A DNA stretch of 64,000 nt from Streptomyces akebiae (GTDB lineage Bacteria > Actinomycetota > Actinomycetes > Streptomycetales > Streptomycetaceae). The translations under genes and the position numbers were made by a program. The notes beneath the pieces were generated by a model. That model had not been told where the DNA came from, did no database searches, and saw only the letters and a list, made by a program, of their open reading frames with translations. Below, one piece after another: positions 22,005-34,417 of the stretch; the first letter of the stretch is position 1; each line of letters starts with the position of its first letter. The DNA lies in assembly GCF_019599145.1 (NCBI RefSeq), contig NZ_CP080647.1, positions 8,494,001-8,558,000 on the forward strand, written 5' to 3'.

Positions 22005-22505
22005 TCAGGCGTCCTCGTGGGAGACCGCTCGGCGCGCATCCGCGTCGAGGACACCCCAGCTGATCAGCTGCTCGGTGAGGACCGAGGGGGACTGGTCGTA
22101 GATGACGGCGAGTGTGCGCAGGTCGTCCTGGCGGATCGAGAGCACCTTGCCGTTGTAGTCACCGCGCTGGGACTGGATCGTCGCCGCGTAACGCTGCAGC
22201 GGGCCCGCCTTCTCGGCCGGCACATGGGCCAGGCGCTCAAGGTCGAGAACCAGCTTCGGCGGCGGCTCGGCGGCGCCACCAGGGGTCGTACCAGGAAGCA
22301 GCTCCTGCACGGGGACCCCGTAGAAGTCCGCCAGCTCCGCGAGGCGCTGCACGGTGACGGCGCGGTCGCCGCGCTCGTACGAACCGACCACGACCGCCTT
22401 CCAGCGTCCCTGGGACTTCTCCTCGACACCGTGGAGGGAAAGGCCCTGCTGGGTGCGGATGGCCCGGAGCTTGGCCCCGAGCTGTTTGGCGTATTCGCTG
22501 GACAT
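22005..22505 (-). CDS. bldD: Developmental master regulator BldD
   Basis: A 166-residue dimeric repressor of sporulation genes that binds DNA when loaded with cyclic di-GMP. The XRE-type HTH occupies residues 8-70 (LRAIRTQQGLSLHGVEEKSQ, then VVGSYERGDRAVTV). The C-terminal domain carries the c-di-GMP signature RGD (114-116), eight residues, then RQDD (125-128), fully intact. The ATG is preceded by GGGGAG. A BldD box lies in the promoter at 22543-22557, fitting known autoregulation. The gene is divergent from the pyr operon and ends in a strong palindromic terminator. Confidence 0.98.
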   Translation of the reverse strand: MSSEYAKQLGAKLRAIRTQQGLSLHGVEEKSQGRWKAVVVGSYERGDRAVTVQRLAELADFYGVPVQELLPGTTPGGAAEPPPKLVLDLERLAHVPAEKAGPLQRYAATIQSQRGDYNGKVLSIRQDDLRTLAVIYDQSPSVLTEQLISWGVLDADARRAVSHEDA

Positions 22506-22542
22506 ATAGCTCCCCGGACGAAGGCTGGTGACTCACTGTGAG

Positions 22543-22557
22543 GTTACGCAGCGTGAC
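22543..22557. promoter_or_regulatory. BldD box in the bldD promoter
   Basis: GTTACGCAGCGTGAC matches the BldD consensus (TNAC-NC-A/T-GNGTNA) with two inverted half-sites around a central AG. It lies 38 bases upstream of the bldD start, between bldD and pyrR, so it could also influence pyrR transcription. Confidence 0.8.
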
Positions 22558-22673
22558 TCTGCCCCGTCAAGCCGGATGGTCCGGACCGACTCTTCCGTGG
22601 TAACCGCGTTCCGTTGGGCCAGGGGGGTGATCAGGGGCGTTGCGGGGCCTGATAGCGTTGACGGCGCAAATCC

Positions 22674-22715
22674 GACGTCCTTTAAGGTCCGTCCCGTGAG
22701 GCGGAGAAGGAGGTC
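22674..22715 (+). promoter_or_regulatory. PyrR-binding RNA hairpin covering the pyrR ribosome site
   Basis: GTCCCGTGAGGCGG (22691-22704) matches the conserved PyrR binding-loop pattern (RUCCNGNGAGGY). It can fold with TCCG/CGGA and CC/GG pairs around a CGTGA loop. An outer stem pairs GACGTCCTT (22674-22682) with AAGGAGGTC (22707-22715), one mismatch. The right arm contains the Shine-Dalgarno AAGGAGG of pyrR. UMP-loaded PyrR would stabilise the hairpin and block translation, as known in mycobacteria. Confidence 0.75.
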
Positions 22716-22723
22716 CGTTTCCT

Positions 22724-23317
22724 ATGGACACGCACGACCCGCAGCACCTGCCCCAGGACGCGCAGTCGTCCGATGCGAGGCCCGTTCTCGAAGGCCCCGA
22801 CATCGCGCGCGTACTGACCCGCATCGCCCACGAGATCGTCGAACGCGCCAAGGGCGCCGACGACGTGGTGCTCCTCGGCATTCCGACCCGGGGCGTCTTC
22901 CTCGCCCAGCGGCTCGCCGCCAAGCTCGCGGAGATCACCGACCGCAAGATCCCGGTCGGCTCGCTCGACATCACCATGTACCGCGACGACCTGCGCATGC
23001 ACCCGCCGCGTGCGCTGGCCCGCACCGAGATCCCCGGTGACGGCATCGACGGCCGTCTGGTCGTCCTCGTCGACGACGTGCTCTTCTCCGGCCGCACGAT
23101 CCGCGCGGCGCTCGACGCGCTGAACGACATCGGCCGCCCGCGCGCCGTCCAGCTCGCGGTCCTCGTCGACCGGGGCCACCGCGAACTGCCCATCCGCGCC
23201 GACTACGTCGGCAAGAACCTCCCCACGTCGCTGCGGGAGACGGTCAAGGTCCAGCTCGCCGAGGAAGACGGTCGGGACACCGTCCTGCTCGGTGCGAAGC
23301 GGACCGCCCAGCAGTAG
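22724..23317 (+). CDS. pyrR: Bifunctional pyr operon regulator / uracil phosphoribosyltransferase PyrR
   Basis: A 197-residue type I phosphoribosyltransferase-fold protein that senses UMP and binds pyr mRNA; it also has weak uracil phosphoribosyltransferase activity in the family. The PRPP loop is [13 protein letters not shown], preceded by [17 protein letters not shown]. Residues 1-20 are a hydrophilic extension. It opens the pyrimidine operon and has a candidate binding hairpin over its own ribosome site. pyrB follows after 89 bases. Confidence 0.96.
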   Translation: MDTHDPQHLPQDAQSSDARPVLEGPDIARVLTRIAHEIVERAKGADDVVLLGIPTRGVFLAQRLAAKLAEITDRKIPVGSLDITMYRDDLRMHPPRALARTEIPGDGIDGRLVVLVDDVLFSGRTIRAALDALNDIGRPRAVQLAVLVDRGHRELPIRADYVGKNLPTSLRETVKVQLAEEDGRDTVLLGAKRTAQQ

Positions 23318-23406
23318 CACGCGCGCGTGCGGCCCCGCGCCGTACGTCCCCCCGCGATGCTCCTGACTGCCCGTAATCTCCCGAACTGCCTTACGGAGCC
23401 TGAAAG

Positions 23407-24387
23407 ATGCAGCGTCATCTCATCTCGGCCGCCGACCTCACCCGTGACGACGCCGTCCTGATCCTCGACACCGCCGAGGAGATGGCCCGGGTCGCCGACC
23501 GGCCGATCAAGAAACTGCCGACCCTGCGCGGCCGCACGATCGTCAACCTCTTCTTCGAGGACTCCACCCGCACCCGGATCTCCTTCGAGGCCGCCGAGAA
23601 GCGCCTCTCCGCGGACGTCATCAACTTCACCGCCAAGGGGTCGAGCGTCTCCAAGGGCGAGTCCCTGAAGGACACCGCCCAGACGCTGGAGGCCATGGGC
23701 GTGGACGCCGTCGTCATCCGGCACGGCGCCTCGGGGGCCCCGTACCGCCTGGCGACCTCCGGCTGGATCGACGCCGCCGTGATCAACGCGGGCGACGGCA
23801 CCCACCAGCACCCCACCCAGGCCCTGCTCGACGCCTTCACCATGCGCCGCCGGCTCGTCGGCCGGGACGCCGGGCTCGGCCAGGACCTCTCCGGCAGGCG
23901 CATCACGATCGTCGGCGACGTCCTGCACAGCCGGGTCGCCCGCTCCAACGTCGACCTGCTGCACACCCTCGGCGCCGAGGTCACCCTCGTCGCCCCGCCC
24001 ACCCTGGTCCCGGTCGGCGTCGAGACCTGGCCCTGCGAGGTCTCCTACGACCTCGACAGCACGCTCGCCAAGTCCGACGCGGTGATGATGCTGCGCGTGC
24101 AGCGCGAGCGGATGAACGCCGCGTTCTTCCCCACCGAGCGCGAGTACTCACGGCGCTACGGCCTCGACGGCGACCGCATGGCGCGGATGCCCGAGCACGC
24201 CATCGTGATGCACCCCGGCCCGATGGTCCGCGGCATGGAGATCACCGCAGAGGTCGCCGACTCCGACCGCTGCACCGTCGTCGAGCAGGTCGCCAACGGC
24301 GTCTCCATCCGCATGGCCGTGCTGTATCTGCTGCTCGGCGGCAACGAGCCCGCCGTCGCCCACGCCCGCACCCCCGAGGAGAAGTAA
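23407..24387 (+). CDS. pyrB: Aspartate carbamoyltransferase catalytic subunit
   Basis: Joins carbamoyl phosphate and aspartate to give carbamoyl-aspartate, the committed step of UMP synthesis; 326 residues. Carbamoyl-phosphate binding motifs are [13 protein letters not shown] and [11 protein letters not shown]; the aspartate loop region is near [11 protein letters not shown]. No pyrI regulatory subunit is present, as usual in actinobacteria. The ATG is four bases after a GCCTGAAAG stretch. pyrC starts five bases after the stop. Confidence 0.97.
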   Translation: MQRHLISAADLTRDDAVLILDTAEEMARVADRPIKKLPTLRGRTIVNLFFEDSTRTRISFEAAEKRLSADVINFTAKGSSVSKGESLKDTAQTLEAMGVDAVVIRHGASGAPYRLATSGWIDAAVINAGDGTHQHPTQALLDAFTMRRRLVGRDAGLGQDLSGRRITIVGDVLHSRVARSNVDLLHTLGAEVTLVAPPTLVPVGVETWPCEVSYDLDSTLAKSDAVMMLRVQRERMNAAFFPTEREYSRRYGLDGDRMARMPEHAIVMHPGPMVRGMEITAEVADSDRCTVVEQVANGVSIRMAVLYLLLGGNEPAVAHARTPEEK

Positions 24388-24391
24388 GACC

Positions 24392-25678
24392 ATGAGCAAG
24401 ATCCTGATCCGCGGCGCGAAGGTGCTGGGCGGCGAGCCGCAGGACGTCCTGATCGACGGCGAGATCATCGCGCAGGTCGGTGCCGGACTCTCCGACGAGG
24501 ACGCCCTGGTCGTCGAGGCCGACGGCAAGGTGCTCCTGCCGGGCCTCGTCGACCTGCACACCCATCTGCGCGAGCCCGGCCGCGAGGACTCCGAGACCGT
24601 GCTCACCGGCACGCGCGCCGCGGCCTCCGGCGGCTACACGGCCGTCTTCGCCATGGCCAACACCTTCCCCGTCGCCGACACCGCCGGTGTGGTCGAGCAG
24701 GTCTACCGGCTCGGCCAGGAGCACGGCTACTGCGACGTGCAGCCCATCGGCGCCGTCACCGTCGGCCTGGAGGGCAAGAAGCTCGCCGAGCTGGGCGCGA
24801 TGCACGAGTCGGCCGCCGGTGTCACCGTCTTCTCGGACGACGGCAAGTGCGTCGACGACGCGGTGATGATGCGGCGCGCCCTGGAGTACGTGAAGGCCTT
24901 CGGCGGGGTCGTCGCCCAGCACGCGCAGGAGCCGCGGCTGACCGAGGGCGCCCAGATGAACGAGGGCGTCGTCTCCGCGGAGCTGGGCCTCGGCGGCTGG
25001 CCCGCGGTGGCCGAGGAATCGATCATCGCCCGGGACGTCCTGCTCGCCGAGCACGTCGGCTCCCGCGTCCACATCTGCCACCTCTCGACCGCCGGGTCCG
25101 TCGAGATCGTCCGCTGGGCCAAGTCCCGCGGCATCGACGTGACCGCCGAGGTCACCCCGCACCACCTCCTGCTCACCGACGAACTGGTGCGCACCTACAA
25201 CCCGGTCTACAAGGTCAATCCGCCGCTGCGCACCGAGCGCGACGTGCTGGCCCTGCGCGAGGCGCTCGCCGACGGCACGATCGACATCGTCGCCACCGAC
25301 CACGCCCCGCACCCCCACGAGGACAAGGACTGCGAGTGGGGCGCGGCCGCCATGGGCATGGTCGGCCTGGAGACCGCGCTGTCGGTGGTCCAGGAGACGA
25401 TGGTCACCACCGGTCTGCTCGACTGGGCGGGCGTCGCGGACCGTATGTCGTTCAAGCCCGCGAAGATCGGGCGGGCCGCCGGTCATGGACGCCCCGTCTC
25501 GGCAGGTGAGCCCGCCAACCTCACGCTCGTCGACACGGCATACCGTGGGTCGGTGGATCCCGCGGGCTTCGCCTCGCGCAGCCGCAACACCCCCTACGAG
25601 GGCCGCGAGCTGCCGGGCCGTGTCACGCACACGTGGCTGCGGGGCAAGGCCACGCTCGTCGACGGGAAGCTCACGTGA
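24392..25678 (+). CDS. pyrC: Dihydroorotase
   Basis: Zinc amidohydrolase that closes carbamoyl-aspartate to dihydroorotate; 428 residues, type I (PyrC of Gram-positives). The metal motif DLHTHLREPGRED is near residue 55. Further conserved stretches are HICHLSTAGSVEIVR and VATDHAPHPHEDKD (catalytic Asp). The stop overlaps the next gene by four bases. Confidence 0.97.
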   Translation: MSKILIRGAKVLGGEPQDVLIDGEIIAQVGAGLSDEDALVVEADGKVLLPGLVDLHTHLREPGREDSETVLTGTRAAASGGYTAVFAMANTFPVADTAGVVEQVYRLGQEHGYCDVQPIGAVTVGLEGKKLAELGAMHESAAGVTVFSDDGKCVDDAVMMRRALEYVKAFGGVVAQHAQEPRLTEGAQMNEGVVSAELGLGGWPAVAEESIIARDVLLAEHVGSRVHICHLSTAGSVEIVRWAKSRGIDVTAEVTPHHLLLTDELVRTYNPVYKVNPPLRTERDVLALREALADGTIDIVATDHAPHPHEDKDCEWGAAAMGMVGLETALSVVQETMVTTGLLDWAGVADRMSFKPAKIGRAAGHGRPVSAGEPANLTLVDTAYRGSVDPAGFASRSRNTPYEGRELPGRVTHTWLRGKATLVDGKLT

Positions 25679-26241
25679 CACCTGTAATTCTGCTGGCCGC
25701 CGAGAAGGAATCGGCCCAGGTCACCGACTGGGCCGCGCGCATCGGCTGGGTCGTCGGACTCGCCCTCTTCGTCGCGCTCGTCTACTGGCTGATGCGTGAG
25801 GGCTGGAAGTGGCGCGGCACGCTCCAGAGCGATCTTCCGGAGCTGCTCACCGCGCCGGACGAGCCGGGCGAGGCCAGACTGAGCATGAGCGGCCGCTACC
25901 ACGGCTCCACCACCGCCGGGCAGTGGCTCGACCGCATCGTGGCGCACGGCCTGGGCACCCGCAGCCGGGTCGAGCTGACGCTGACGGAGGCGGGCCTGGA
26001 CGTCGTACGCCCGGGGGCGACGGACTTCTTCGTCCCGGTCGACGCCCTCCGCGAGGCCCGGCTCGACAAGGGCATCGCCGGCAAGGTCCTCACCGAGGGC
26101 GGCCTGCTGGTCGTCACCTGGGAGCACGGCGGCAAGCTGCTCGACTCCGGGTTCCGCTCCGACCGCGCGGCCGAGCACAACGAGTGGGTCGAGACCCTGA
26201 ACCAGATGATCAACAAGACGGAAACGGAAGGCGCACGATGA
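25675..26241 (+). CDS. Membrane protein with PH-like domain, conserved in the pyr operon
   Basis: A 188-residue protein with one membrane segment at about residues 17-40 ([17 protein letters not shown]), followed by a soluble beta-rich region resembling bacterial PH-like domains ([22 protein letters not shown]). The same gene lies between pyrC and carA in other actinobacteria, including mycobacteria, where it was named an export or membrane protein. The GTG start overlaps pyrC by four bases, and carA overlaps its stop by four bases, so its expression is locked to the pathway. No enzymatic function is known to me. Confidence 0.85.
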   Translation: MTPVILLAAEKESAQVTDWAARIGWVVGLALFVALVYWLMREGWKWRGTLQSDLPELLTAPDEPGEARLSMSGRYHGSTTAGQWLDRIVAHGLGTRSRVELTLTEAGLDVVRPGATDFFVPVDALREARLDKGIAGKVLTEGGLLVVTWEHGGKLLDSGFRSDRAAEHNEWVETLNQMINKTETEGAR

Positions 26242-27387
26242 CGACCTCCACTCAGGGGAACGCCTCGCAGAGGAAGGGGGCGCTTCCCGCCGTACTCGTC
26301 CTGGAGGACGGCCGGATGTTCCGCGGCCGTGCCTACGGGGCCGTGGGGGTGACCTTCGGCGAGGCCGTGTTCTCCACCGGGATGACCGGCTACCAGGAGA
26401 CCCTCACCGACCCGTCGTACCACCGCCAGGTCGTCGTCATGACCGCCCCGCACGTCGGCAACACCGGCGTCAACGACGAGGACCCCGAGTCGAAGAAGAT
26501 CTGGGTCTCCGGATACGTCGTCCGCGACCCCGCGCGCGTGCCCTCCAACTGGCGCTCCCGGCGCTCCCTGGACGACGAGCTGCGCGCCCAGGGCGTCGTC
26601 GGCATCTCCGGCATCGACACCCGCGCCCTCACCCGTCACCTCCGTGAGCGCGGCGCCATGCGCGTCGGCATCTTCTCCGGCAACGCGCTGCCCGACGCGG
26701 GCGTCATGCTCACCGAGGTCCGCGAGGCCCCCGAGATGAAGGGCGCGAACCTCTCCGCCGAGGTCGCCACCAAGGAGACGTACGTCGTCCCCGCGATCGG
26801 CACCAAGAAGTTCACCGTCGCCGCCGTCGACCTCGGCATCAAGGGCATGACCCCGCACCGCATGGCCGAGCGCGGCATCGAGGTGCACGTCCTGCCCGCC
26901 ACGGCGACGGTCGACGACGTGTACGCCGTGAACCCCGACGGTGTGTTCTTCTCCAACGGTCCGGGCGACCCGGCCACCGCCGACCACCCCGTGTCCGTCA
27001 TGCAGGCGGTCCTGGAGCGCTCCACCCCGCTCTTCGGCATCTGTTTCGGCAACCAGATCCTGGGCCGCGCGCTCGGCTTCGGCACCTACAAGCTGAAGTA
27101 CGGCCACCGGGGCATCAACCAGCCGGTGCAGGACCGTACGACCGGCAAGGTCGAGGTCACCGCGCACAACCACGGCTTCGCCGTCGACGCCCCGCTCGAC
27201 CAGGTCTCCGACACCCCCTACGGCCGCGCCGAGGTCTCGCACGTCTGTCTCAACGACAACGTCGTGGAGGGGCTCCAGCTCCTCGACCGGCCGGCCTTCA
27301 GCGTCCAGTACCACCCCGAAGCGGCAGCGGGCCCGCACGACGCCGCCTACCTGTTCGACCGCTTCGTATCCCTGATGGAGGGCCAGC

Positions 27388-27395
<8 letters not shown>
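26238..27395 (+). CDS. carA: Carbamoyl-phosphate synthase small chain
   Basis: Glutaminase subunit that supplies ammonia to CarB; 385 residues. The N-terminal domain has [20 protein letters not shown]. The class I amidotransferase domain has nucleophile Cys269 in FGICFGNQ and the His/Glu pair in [11 protein letters not shown]. The ATG overlaps the membrane-protein stop by four bases, and its own end overlaps carB by eight bases. Confidence 0.97.
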
Positions 27396-30696
<3,301 letters not shown>

Positions 30697-30701
30697 CAGC
30701 C

Positions 30702-30737
30702 GAAGAGGGGGACACCGGAAACGGTGTCCCCCTCTTC
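30702..30737 (+). terminator. 16-bp perfect hairpin with GAAA tetraloop between carB and pyrD
   Basis: Arms 30702-30717 and 30722-30737 pair perfectly around GAAA, a very stable GNRA loop. It begins six bases after the carB stop and ends 14 bases before the pyrD start, with no T-run. It could attenuate the operon, protect the carB mRNA 3' end, or both. Confidence 0.7.
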
Positions 30738-30751
30738 GTGAGGACACCACC

Positions 30752-31858
30752 ATGTACAAGCTCTTCTTCCGCCTGGTCTTCACACGGATGGACCCGGAGG
30801 AGGCCCACCACCTGGCCTTCCGCTGGATCCGTCTCGCCGTCCGCGTCCCCGTGCTGCGCACCTTCCTGGCGGCGGCCCTCGCGCCCCGCTACGAGGAACT
30901 GCGCACGGAGGCCTTCGGGCTGCGGATGCACGGCCCCTTCGGACTCGCCGCCGGCTTCGACAAGAACGCGATCGCCGTCGACGGGATGTCGATGCTCGGC
31001 TTCGACCACGTCGAGATCGGCACGGTGACGGGCGAGGGCCAGCCCGGCAACCCCAAGAAGCGGCTGTTCCGCCTGGTCGCCGACCGCGCGCTCATCAACC
31101 GCATGGGCTTCAACAACGAGGGCTCCCTCGCCGTCGCCGCCCGCCTGGCCTCCCGTACGCCCGTCTTCAGGACGGTCGTCGGCGTCAACATCGGCAAGAC
31201 GAAGGCCGTCCCGGACGAGGAGGCCGTCGGGGACTACGTGAAGTCCGCCGAGCGCCTCGCCCCGTACGCCGACTACCTCGTCGTCAACGTCTCCTCGCCC
31301 AACACGCCCGGTCTGCGCGACCTCCAGGCCACCGAGGCGCTGCGGCCCCTGCTGACGGCCGTCCGTGAGGCCGCCGACCGCACGGTCCGCACCCGGCACG
31401 TGCCGCTGCTGGTGAAGATCGCGCCGGACCTCGCCGACGAGGACATCGACGCCGTCGCCGACCTCGCCGTGGAGCTGGGCCTGGACGGGATCATCGCCAC
31501 GAACACCACCATCGCGCGCGAGGGACTCGGTCTCACCTCCGAACCGTCCCTCGTGAAGGAGACGGGCGGTCTCTCCGGCGCCCCCCTCAAGGCCCGCTCC
31601 CTGGCGGTCCTGCGCCGCCTCTACGCGCGCGTGGGCGACCGGATCACCCTGGTGGGCGTCGGCGGCATCGAGAACGCCGAGGACGCCTGGCAGCGCATCC
31701 TGGCGGGCGCCACCCTGGTCCAGGGCTACAGCGCCTTCATCTACGAGGGGCCCCTCTGGTCGCGCGCCCTGCACAAGGGCCTCGCGGCCCGCCTGCGCAC
31801 GAGCCCCTACGCCACCCTCGCCGACGCCGTCGGCGCCGACGTGAGGAAGACGGTATGA
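30752..31858 (+). CDS. pyrD: Dihydroorotate dehydrogenase (quinone), class 2
   Basis: FMN enzyme oxidising dihydroorotate to orotate with membrane quinone; 368 residues. The N-terminal helices (residues 1-45, [20 protein letters not shown]) are the membrane-docking extension that defines class 2. FMN and active-site regions are [33 protein letters not shown] (catalytic Ser) and [12 protein letters not shown]. The ATG is preceded by GTGAGGACACCACC, just past the carB hairpin. pyrF overlaps the stop by four bases. Confidence 0.97.
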   Translation: MYKLFFRLVFTRMDPEEAHHLAFRWIRLAVRVPVLRTFLAAALAPRYEELRTEAFGLRMHGPFGLAAGFDKNAIAVDGMSMLGFDHVEIGTVTGEGQPGNPKKRLFRLVADRALINRMGFNNEGSLAVAARLASRTPVFRTVVGVNIGKTKAVPDEEAVGDYVKSAERLAPYADYLVVNVSSPNTPGLRDLQATEALRPLLTAVREAADRTVRTRHVPLLVKIAPDLADEDIDAVADLAVELGLDGIIATNTTIAREGLGLTSEPSLVKETGGLSGAPLKARSLAVLRRLYARVGDRITLVGVGGIENAEDAWQRILAGATLVQGYSAFIYEGPLWSRALHKGLAARLRTSPYATLADAVGADVRKTV

Positions 31859-32706
31859 CCGAGCCCTTCGGCGCACGCCTGCGCCGAGCCATGGACGAGC
31901 GCGGGCCGCTCTGCGTCGGCATCGACCCGCACGCCTCCCTGCTCGCCGACTGGGGCCTGAACGACGACGTCGCGGGCCTGGAGCACTTCAGCCGCACCGT
32001 CGTCGAGGCGCTGGCCGACCGGGTGGCCGTCCTCAAGCCGCAGAGCGCGTTCTTCGAGCGCTTCGGGTCGCGCGGCATCGCCGTCCTGGAGAAGTCCGTC
32101 GCGGAGGCGCGGGCGGCCGGCGCGCTGGTCGTCATGGATGCCAAGCGCGGCGACATCGGCTCCACGATGAGCGCGTACGCCGAGACCTTTCTGCACAAGG
32201 ACGCGCCCCTCTTCTCGGACGCGCTGACGGTCTCCCCCTACCTGGGCTACGGCTCGCTGAAGCCCGCCGTGGACCTGGCGCGCGAGAACGGGGCCGGACT
32301 GTTCGTGCTGGCGCTCACCTCCAATCCGGAGGGCGGCGAGGTGCAGCACGCGGTGCGCCCGGACGGCCGCGACGTCGGTGCGACCATGCTGGCGCACCTG
32401 GCGGCCGAGAACGCGGGGGAGGAGCCCCTGGGGTCCTTCGGCGCCGTCGTCGGCGCCACGCTGGGTGACCTCTCGTCGTACGACCTGAACATCAACGGAC
32501 CTCTCCTCGCGCCCGGGATCGGTGCCCAGGGCGCCACACCGGCCGATCTTCCGGCGGTCTTCGGTGCCGTCGTGCGCGATGTGGTGCCGAACGTCAGTCG
32601 GGGTGTCCTTCGTCACGGTCGCGACGTCGTCGCGCTGCGTGACGCCGCGGATCGTTTCGCGGACGAGATCCGCACCGCGACGTCGGTCGCCCGAGACCTC
32701 CGATGA
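31855..32706 (+). CDS. pyrF: Orotidine 5'-phosphate decarboxylase (type 2)
   Basis: Last step of UMP synthesis; 283 residues, the longer type 2 family found in actinobacteria. The active-site motif is [13 protein letters not shown] (Asp-Lys-Asp network). It begins [22 protein letters not shown] and ends in a basic helix. The ATG overlaps the pyrD stop by four bases. It closes the pyr cluster; sIHF follows after 254 bases. Confidence 0.96.
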   Translation: MTEPFGARLRRAMDERGPLCVGIDPHASLLADWGLNDDVAGLEHFSRTVVEALADRVAVLKPQSAFFERFGSRGIAVLEKSVAEARAAGALVVMDAKRGDIGSTMSAYAETFLHKDAPLFSDALTVSPYLGYGSLKPAVDLARENGAGLFVLALTSNPEGGEVQHAVRPDGRDVGATMLAHLAAENAGEEPLGSFGAVVGATLGDLSSYDLNINGPLLAPGIGAQGATPADLPAVFGAVVRDVVPNVSRGVLRHGRDVVALRDAADRFADEIRTATSVARDLR

Positions 32707-32960
32707 GTGCCTGAGGGTCGGTTACCGGACGCCTTGAGTCTGAATACATTCTCAAATCCGGGGCGATATGCCGGTTATGTCCGACTCCAGGGAGGCTGAC
32801 CAGGACTTTTCCGCTGTTCTCGCTGACTCTGGCGGAGTTGGCCGCTAGTCTCCGAGCAGGGTGAACGGGCGAGCGTGTTGCTCGTGGCACCCCAGGTGTG
32901 GGGCGACTAGGTTCCTCACCGGTCCGTATCCGACAGTTCGACATCCGAGGTGACGTAGGC

Positions 32961-33284
32961 GTGGCTCTTCCGCCCCTTACCCCTGAACAGCGCGCAGCCG
33001 CGCTCGAAAAGGCCGCCGCGGCTCGCCGGGAGCGGGCCGAGGTCAAGAATCGACTCAAGCACTCCGGCGCCTCCCTGCACGAGGTCATCAAGCAGGGCCA
33101 GGAGAACGACGTCATCGGCAAGATGAAGGTCTCCGCCCTGCTCGAGTCCCTGCCGGGCGTGGGCAAGGTCCGCGCCAAGCAGATCATGGAGCGACTCGGC
33201 ATCTCCGAGAGCCGTCGTGTACGCGGCCTCGGTTCCAACCAGATCGCTTCCCTGGAGCGTGAGTTCGGCAGCACCGGTTCCTGA
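32961..33284 (+). CDS. Streptomyces integration host factor sIHF
   Basis: A 107-residue basic nucleoid protein, counterpart of mycobacterial mIHF. A long N-terminal helix rich in Ala/Arg/Glu (residues 7-35) is followed by the helix-two-turns-helix DNA-binding region LPGVGKVRAKQIMERLGI. It bends DNA and affects sporulation and antibiotic production in S. coelicolor. GTG 32961 gives exactly the known length. The upstream 254 bases hold the promoter and a small CCCCA/TGGGG hairpin at 32890-32903. gmk lies 60 bases downstream. Confidence 0.93.
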   Translation: MALPPLTPEQRAAALEKAAAARRERAEVKNRLKHSGASLHEVIKQGQENDVIGKMKVSALLESLPGVGKVRAKQIMERLGISESRRVRGLGSNQIASLEREFGSTGS

Positions 33285-33344
33285 TCCCGCCCTCTGACGG
33301 GAAGGCAGTCCCGGGCACTCCGGGATTGCTGGAATAATCGCTGC

Positions 33345-33938
33345 ATGGCTGCAACATTCCGGGGGACGACCCCCGAGCCCCCGGACGTACGTCCGCGGCT
33401 GACCGTGCTCTCCGGCCCCTCCGGGGTCGGCAAGAGCACGGTCGTCGCCCATATGCGCAAGGCGCACCCCGAGGTCTGGCTCTCGGTGTCGGCGACGACC
33501 CGCAAGCCACGCCCCGGTGAACAGCACGGAGTCCACTACTTCTTCGTCACCGACGACGAGATGGACAAGCTGATCGCCAACGGCGAGCTGCTGGAGTGGG
33601 CCGAGTTCGCCGGTAACCGCTACGGCACTCCCCGGGCCGCCGTGCTCGAACGCCTGGAGCGGGGCGAGCCCGTCCTGCTGGAGATCGACCTCCAGGGCGC
33701 ACGGCAGGTCCGCGAGACCATGCCGGACGCCCAGCTGGTCTTCCTGGCGCCTCCCTCCTGGGAGGAACTGGTGCGCAGGCTCACCGGGCGGGGCACCGAG
33801 CCGCCCGAGGTGATCGAACGCCGTCTGGAGGCGGCCAAGATCGAGCTTGCGGCCGAGCCGGAGTTCGACGTCACCCTGGTCAACACCTCCGTCGAGGACG
33901 TGGCCCGCGAGCTGCTAGCCTTGATGGATGTTGTGTGA
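33345..33938 (+). CDS. gmk: Guanylate kinase
   Basis: Phosphorylates GMP to GDP; 197 residues. The P-loop is [11 protein letters not shown], followed by [20 protein letters not shown] (GMP binding) and [14 protein letters not shown]. The first 18 residues are a short hydrophilic extension. The order sIHF-gmk-rpoZ-coaBC-metK-priA is the conserved actinobacterial arrangement. ATG start. Confidence 0.97.
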   Translation: MAATFRGTTPEPPDVRPRLTVLSGPSGVGKSTVVAHMRKAHPEVWLSVSATTRKPRPGEQHGVHYFFVTDDEMDKLIANGELLEWAEFAGNRYGTPRAAVLERLERGEPVLLEIDLQGARQVRETMPDAQLVFLAPPSWEELVRRLTGRGTEPPEVIERRLEAAKIELAAEPEFDVTLVNTSVEDVARELLALMDVV

Positions 33939-34002
33939 TCACGGCGTCTGTCCGTTTTCTGTGATCACGACCGGTCTTTTCCCATCCATCGGAAGGTAGA
34001 GC

Positions 34003-34272
34003 GTGTCCTCTTCCATCTCCGCGCCCGAGGGCATCATCAACCCGCCGATCGACGAGCTCCTCGAGGCCACCGACTCGAAGTACAGCCTCGTGATCTACGC
34101 GGCCAAGCGTGCCCGCCAGATCAACGCGTACTACTCGCAGCTCGGCGAGGGCCTCCTCGAGTACGTCGGTCCCCTCGTCGACACCCACGTCCACGAGAAG
34201 CCGCTCTCGATCGCCCTGCGCGAGATCAACGCGGGTCTGCTGACGTCCGAGGCCGTCGAGGGCCCCGCGTAA
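34003..34272 (+). CDS. rpoZ: DNA-directed RNA polymerase omega subunit
   Basis: An 89-residue subunit that helps fold and assemble beta-prime. The core signature is [20 protein letters not shown], followed by an acidic/hydrophobic tail ending in [20 protein letters not shown]. The GTG start at 34003 follows GGAAGGTAGAGC. A nested hairpin terminator lies 30 bases past the stop. Omega has been linked to antibiotic production and differentiation in Streptomyces. Confidence 0.96.
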   Translation: MSSSISAPEGIINPPIDELLEATDSKYSLVIYAAKRARQINAYYSQLGEGLLEYVGPLVDTHVHEKPLSIALREINAGLLTSEAVEGPA

Positions 34273-34301
34273 GTCATATCGGCAGATCGCAGTAGGTTTT
34301 T

Positions 34302-34363
34302 CCACAGGCCCGGCAGGGGGCACCTCCCAGCGTTAGCTGGGGGAGCGACTGTCGGGCCTGTGG
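34302..34363 (+). terminator. Nested double hairpin after rpoZ
   Basis: Outer arms CCACAGGCCCG (34302-34312) and CGGGCCTGTGG (34353-34363) are perfect. Inside lies a second hairpin, CTCCCAGC-GTTA-GCTGGGGGAG (34324-34345). The inner element resembles a palindrome often seen between Streptomyces genes, as if it had inserted into an older terminator loop. Confidence 0.7.
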
Positions 34364-34417
34364 TGTGTCATTGAGGCGTCACGCAGAGGCGTACACATCC
34401 GAGTGCGGGGAGGCCCG

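Noticed and set aside
22543..22557. Lrp-type site in the bldD promoter
   Set aside because: The half-site spacing and sequence fit the BldD consensus instead.
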